Below the pieces are notes generated by a model. That model was not told the DNA's origin. It was given only the letters and a program-made list of their open reading frames with translations, and did not search any database. A DNA stretch of 64,000 nucleotides from Phytoactinopolyspora mesophila (lineage in GTDB: Bacteria > Actinomycetota > Actinomycetes > Jiangellales > Jiangellaceae), in the NCBI RefSeq assembly GCF_010122465.1, contig NZ_WLZY01000003.1:464322-528321 (forward strand). The letters are read 5' to 3'. The translations under genes and the position numbers were made by a program. Within the stretch, counting starts at the first letter, position 1. Each line of letters begins with the position of its first letter. Of this stretch, positions 61,032 to 64,000 are shown piece after piece.

Positions 61032-61984
61032 CGATCGTGACCGTCACCCCGAACCCGGCGCTGGATGTCACCTACCTCGTGGCCGCACTGCGCCCCGGCC
61101 AGATGCACCGAGTCCACTCCGTGGCGTCGCGTCCCGGGGGGAAAGGCATCAACGTCGCACGAGTACTGCACCGACTGGGTGTCCCAGTGCTCGTGACCGG
61201 TCTCGTCGGCGGCCCGGACGGTACGGCTCTGCGGGCCGGCCTGTATGAGCTCGGCATCGACGATCAGCTGGTCGACGCGGACATCGCCACCCGCCGCACA
61301 GTGACCGTCGTCGAGAACGGCTCGGGAGCCGCCACCCTGCTGAACGAACCCGGACCGGTGCTCGACGCCGACCAGTGGGACAGGCTGGCCACGCGTGTCA
61401 CCGATCTGCTGCGGGCCGACGCCGAGGTCGTCACCTTCTCGGGTAGCCTCCCACCCGGTGTCCCTCCAACCGCACTCGCCGATCTGGCCAGCACCGTGAC
61501 CGGCACCGGCGTCCCGGCGTTGGTCGACACCTCTGGCCCGGCGCTGACAGCAGTCGCCCAAGCGGCCGCCCACCGGCCAACCGACGGGGCCGCTGGCCGC
61601 CTCGTCCTCAAACCCAACGCCGAGGAGCTGGCTGAGGTCACGGGGCTCAGTGAGCCACGCCGCGCCGCGGCCAACCTGCGAGCCACCACCGGCGCTACCG
61701 TGGTGGTCTCGCTGGGCCCGGACGGGCTGCTGGCCGCCACACCTGAGGGCATCTGGTCCGCCCGGTTGCCCGAACCGCTCAGCGGCAACCCGACCGGCGC
61801 TGGTGACTCCGTCGTCGCTGCGCTAGCAATGGGCATACACAACTCCCTGAGCTGGCCGGAGACGCTCCGCTCAGCATGCGCGGTATCGGCCGCCACCGTC
61901 CTCGCGCCCGTGGCCGGCGAATACGAGCCGGCTGAATACCGGCGCCTGCGACATGCCGTAGACATCGAAGAGGTGACTCTGTGA
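61028..61984 (+). CDS. PfkB family hexose-phosphate kinase (1-phosphofructokinase / tagatose-6-phosphate kinase)
   Basis: A 318-residue PfkB kinase. TVTPNPALDVTYLV opens the protein as in FruK/LacC, RPGGKGINVARVLHRLG is the first PfkB signature, and NPTGAGDSVVAALAMG the second, with the catalytic Asp (GAGDS). In this context a tagatose-6-phosphate kinase is most likely, although fructose-1-phosphate kinase has the same pattern. Coupled on both sides by 4-base overlaps. Confidence 0.87.
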   Translation: MTIVTVTPNPALDVTYLVAALRPGQMHRVHSVASRPGGKGINVARVLHRLGVPVLVTGLVGGPDGTALRAGLYELGIDDQLVDADIATRRTVTVVENGSGAATLLNEPGPVLDADQWDRLATRVTDLLRADAEVVTFSGSLPPGVPPTALADLASTVTGTGVPALVDTSGPALTAVAQAAAHRPTDGAAGRLVLKPNAEELAEVTGLSEPRRAAANLRATTGATVVVSLGPDGLLAATPEGIWSARLPEPLSGNPTGAGDSVVAALAMGIHNSLSWPETLRSACAVSAATVLAPVAGEYEPAEYRRLRHAVDIEEVTL

Positions 61985-62823
61985 CCCTGGCAACCACGAC
62001 CGAGATCCTCCGACCGGCCGCCAAGGCAGGACAGGGAGTAGGGGCGTTCAACGTCATCCTGCTCGAGCATGCTGAGGCGTACGTCGCCGCCGCGGAAACC
62101 ACGGGGTTACCCGTCGTCCTGCAGATCAGCGAGAACTGCGTGCGCTATCACGGCGCACTCGCGCCACTCGGCCTGGCCACACTGGAGCTCGCCCGCCGCT
62201 CGTCCGTGCCGGTCGCGGTCCATCTGGATCACGCTGAGGACGTCGCCCTCGTTCACGAGGCGGTCGAACTCGGCTTCACCAGCGTGATGTACGACGGCTC
62301 AACGTTGGATTACGAGACCAACGTGGCGCGCACGGCCGAGGTCGTCGCACACTGCCAGCAACGTGGCGTGCCGGTCGAAGCCGAACTCGGGGAGGTCGGT
62401 GGGAAAGACGGCGTGCACGCACCCGGGGCCCGGACCGACCCGGGCGAGGCCCGCGCGTTCGTGGCCGCGACCGGAGTCGACGCGCTGGCTGTCGCCGTCG
62501 GCAGCTCCCACGCCATGACCGCGCGCCACGCCGTTCTCGACGAGACTCTGATCCGCGAGCTGGAACAGGCGGTCCCGGTCCCCCTCGTGCTCCATGGTTC
62601 GAGCGGGGTGCCGGATTCCGGGCTCACCGCCGCCGTACGTGCCGGCCTGACAAAGATCAACATCGCCACCCACCTCAACGTGGTGTTCACCTCAGCGGTG
62701 CGAGATCGACTCGCCCGTGACGATGGCACCGTCGATCCCCGCAAGTACATCACCTCCGGGCGCGACGCTGTCACCACCGAAACCGTCCGCCTGCTGGAAC
62801 TCCTGCACGGAGCCGGCCGATGA
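61981..62823 (+). CDS. class II ketose-bisphosphate aldolase (KbaY/GatY/Fba-like)
   Basis: A 280-residue zinc aldolase. VGAFNVILLEHAEAYVAAAE is the substrate motif; VPVAVHLDHAEDVALVHEAVELGFTSVMYDGSTLDYETNV is the signature with His and Asp ligands; VEAELGEVGGKDGVHAPG and LVLHGSSGVPDSGL hold further ligands. It would split tagatose- or fructose-1,6-bisphosphate to triose phosphates. GTG start at 61981 overlaps the kinase stop (GTGA). Confidence 0.9.
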   Translation: MTLATTTEILRPAAKAGQGVGAFNVILLEHAEAYVAAAETTGLPVVLQISENCVRYHGALAPLGLATLELARRSSVPVAVHLDHAEDVALVHEAVELGFTSVMYDGSTLDYETNVARTAEVVAHCQQRGVPVEAELGEVGGKDGVHAPGARTDPGEARAFVAATGVDALAVAVGSSHAMTARHAVLDETLIRELEQAVPVPLVLHGSSGVPDSGLTAAVRAGLTKINIATHLNVVFTSAVRDRLARDDGTVDPRKYITSGRDAVTTETVRLLELLHGAGR

Positions 62824-63590
62824 GCGCCCCGGCCCACACCGACGGTGACGCCACAGTCGCGATACGGGTCCTGACGTTCAACATCCGCCATGGCGAAGGC
62901 ATCGACGACCGTCTCGATCTCGAGAGAATCGCCCGGATCATCCATGCCGCCGACGCCGACGTCGTGGCCCTGCAGGAGGTAGACCGGCATTTCGGCGGCC
63001 GCAGCCAGTTTCTCGATCAGACCTGGTGGCTGGGCCGCCGCCTCGGCATGACCGCGGTGTACGGCCCAGACATGACTCTGCCGCCGCCAGACATCGGCCG
63101 TCCACTGCGGGAATACGGCAACGCGATCTTGAGCCGGCTCCCAATCGAGACGTGGGACCACGTTCCGTTGCCGGCCTGGCCTGGTTTGGAGTCACGTGGA
63201 CTGCTGCGCGCGTCGGTCCTGGCCGACAAGGTCCCGGTCGCGGTGTGGACCGCCCACCTCTCCCACGAAAACCCGGAACAACGAGCGGAGCAGGCCCGCG
63301 CCATCACCCGGATCATCCCCGAGGCACCGACCCGGCTCATCCTGACCGGCGACCTGAACGACGTGCCCGAAAGCCCGACCCTCTCCGAGCTCACCCGCAC
63401 ATTGACCGACACGTGGGCGGCCACCCGTACCGAGCATGGCCGCACCTACGACTCGGTGACCCGGACAATTCGCATCGACTACATCCTGACCTCTGCTGAC
63501 GTCGGTATCGCCCGAGTCGACCTTATCGACGTGGGTGACGCGTCCGACCACCTCGCCGTCATCGCGGATCTCCTCGTGCCCAGGGAATAG
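62820..63590 (+). CDS. endonuclease/exonuclease/phosphatase (EEP) family protein
   Basis: A 256-residue EEP-fold hydrolase. RVLTFNIRHGEGID, VVALQEVDRHFGGR (Glu), LILTGDLNDVPESP (Asp-x-Asn) and VGDASDHLAVIADL (Asp-His) form the complete active site. No signal peptide, and fusion to the catabolic operon by a 4-base overlap (ATGA), suggest a phosphatase on a sugar or lipid phosphate, not a nuclease. Exact substrate unknown. Confidence 0.82.
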   Translation: MSAPAHTDGDATVAIRVLTFNIRHGEGIDDRLDLERIARIIHAADADVVALQEVDRHFGGRSQFLDQTWWLGRRLGMTAVYGPDMTLPPPDIGRPLREYGNAILSRLPIETWDHVPLPAWPGLESRGLLRASVLADKVPVAVWTAHLSHENPEQRAEQARAITRIIPEAPTRLILTGDLNDVPESPTLSELTRTLTDTWAATRTEHGRTYDSVTRTIRIDYILTSADVGIARVDLIDVGDASDHLAVIADLLVPRE

Positions 63591-63593
63591 CCT

Positions 63594-63875
63594 ATGCTTC
63601 GTGCCACCCGTCGCCGTTCGGCCCGCATCACGTCCATTGTCGAGCAGCTGGTGGCGGGTGCCGAGGTGAGTGTGCGGTCCCTGGCCCGCGAGTTCCGCGT
63701 GTCCGCTGCCACAATCCGCCGCGACCTCGTCCTTTTGGAGCAGCAAGGAATTCTCTCCCGGACCCACGGCGGCGCGGTGTCGTCCGATGAATTCGCTGCG
63801 CCCCCCTTGCCTTATCGCGCCGAGCACACCGAGGCGAAAGCCCGAATCGCCGTCCGCGCCGCGGCATCGATACCG
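63594..63875 (+). pseudogene. DeoR family regulator, disrupted after about 93 residues
   Basis: Starts at ATG 63594, three bases after the previous stop. Residues 1-60 are a normal DeoR HTH (VRSLAREFRVSAATIRRDLVLLEQQGILSRTHGGAV) followed by the start of the sensor domain (YRAEHTEAKARIAVRAAASI). After this the family always has a G-x-x-x-x-D-x-G-T-T stretch; here the frame continues with unrelated sequence (PALHNRGCSGRRW), open to the window end. An insertion or other disruption at about 63875 is likely. It would have regulated the sugar operon. Confidence 0.65.
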
Positions 63876-64000
63876 GCTCTTCACAATCGAGGGTGTAGCG
63901 GTCGGCGGTGGGCGTCGGCGGTGCGTCGGTGTCCGGATAGAGGTCGAGGTCTCCCGATGATGGAGGTTCCTACGCCGCCCATCTGGAAGACCTCGACGTG
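63876..64000. mobile_element. possible end of an inserted sequence
   Basis: The last 125 bases do not continue the DeoR protein in any frame. A minus-strand frame reads as a plausible protein tail (DLDLYPDTDAPPTPTADRY), and composition changes at the joint. An IS or other insertion is inferred; no terminal repeat can be checked because the window stops. Confidence 0.35.

Overview
The window is a 64 kb piece of a high-GC chromosome. Codon use, GTG and TTG starts, gene style (a topoisomerase I with a long C-terminal tail, a tmk-holB-ricT run, lipoproteins, a YkuD transpeptidase and an LPDTG-anchored surface protein) point to an actinobacterium. A filamentous or soil lineage such as Jiangellales is plausible, but that is a guess and not shown by the sequence.

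Layout: 0-19.6 kb carries the tail of a sortase-anchored protein, then mostly single metabolic and regulatory genes: VOC protein, methyltransferases, SDR/MarR pair, P-loop kinase, Nudix, PEBP, alpha/beta hydrolase, sarcosine-oxidase-like flavoenzyme, a SAM-riboswitch-controlled class V aminotransferase, GlxA/MFS pair, thiolase, CAP lipoprotein, MerR/aldo-keto reductase, YndJ-like protein and YggS. 19.8-32 kb is conserved: topA, a DedA protein, BON and serpin genes, tmk-holB, an FkbM methyltransferase, ricT, a TAP-type hydrolase, an L,D-transpeptidase and tRNA-Thr(CGT). 32.05-36.45 kb is a small decayed island bounded by a 47-bp repeat of the tRNA 3' end; it carries a DUF433/PIN-like toxin-antitoxin pair but no integrase. 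36.7-49 kb holds an MBL hydrolase, a large EndoQ-like/UvrD fusion, a GntR regulator, a secreted S15 peptidase, a split transketolase, a methyltransferase and a hydrolase/TetR pair.

49-64 kb is carbon catabolism. The first operon (GntP permease, DUF1537 kinase, PdxA2-like dehydrogenase, DeoR regulator) matches the known D-threonate route to dihydroxyacetone phosphate. The second set has a single-chain double ABC permease, a solute-binding lipoprotein, a SIS-domain isomerase, ROK kinase, PfkB kinase, class II aldolase, EEP phosphatase and a disrupted DeoR. It fits uptake and breakdown of a galactosamine- or tagatose-type sugar, also ending in triose phosphates. No ABC ATPase is present, so a shared one elsewhere is presumed.

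The most unusual recurrent structure is a set of long inverted repeats (about 50-110 bp) at gene 3' ends. Many start with TGATC, and in several cases that TGA is the stop codon and the repeat arm includes the last sense codons of the gene. Three copies share nearly the same arms; the others are locus-specific. They may be bidirectional terminators, REP/MITE-like elements, or products of local inverted duplication.
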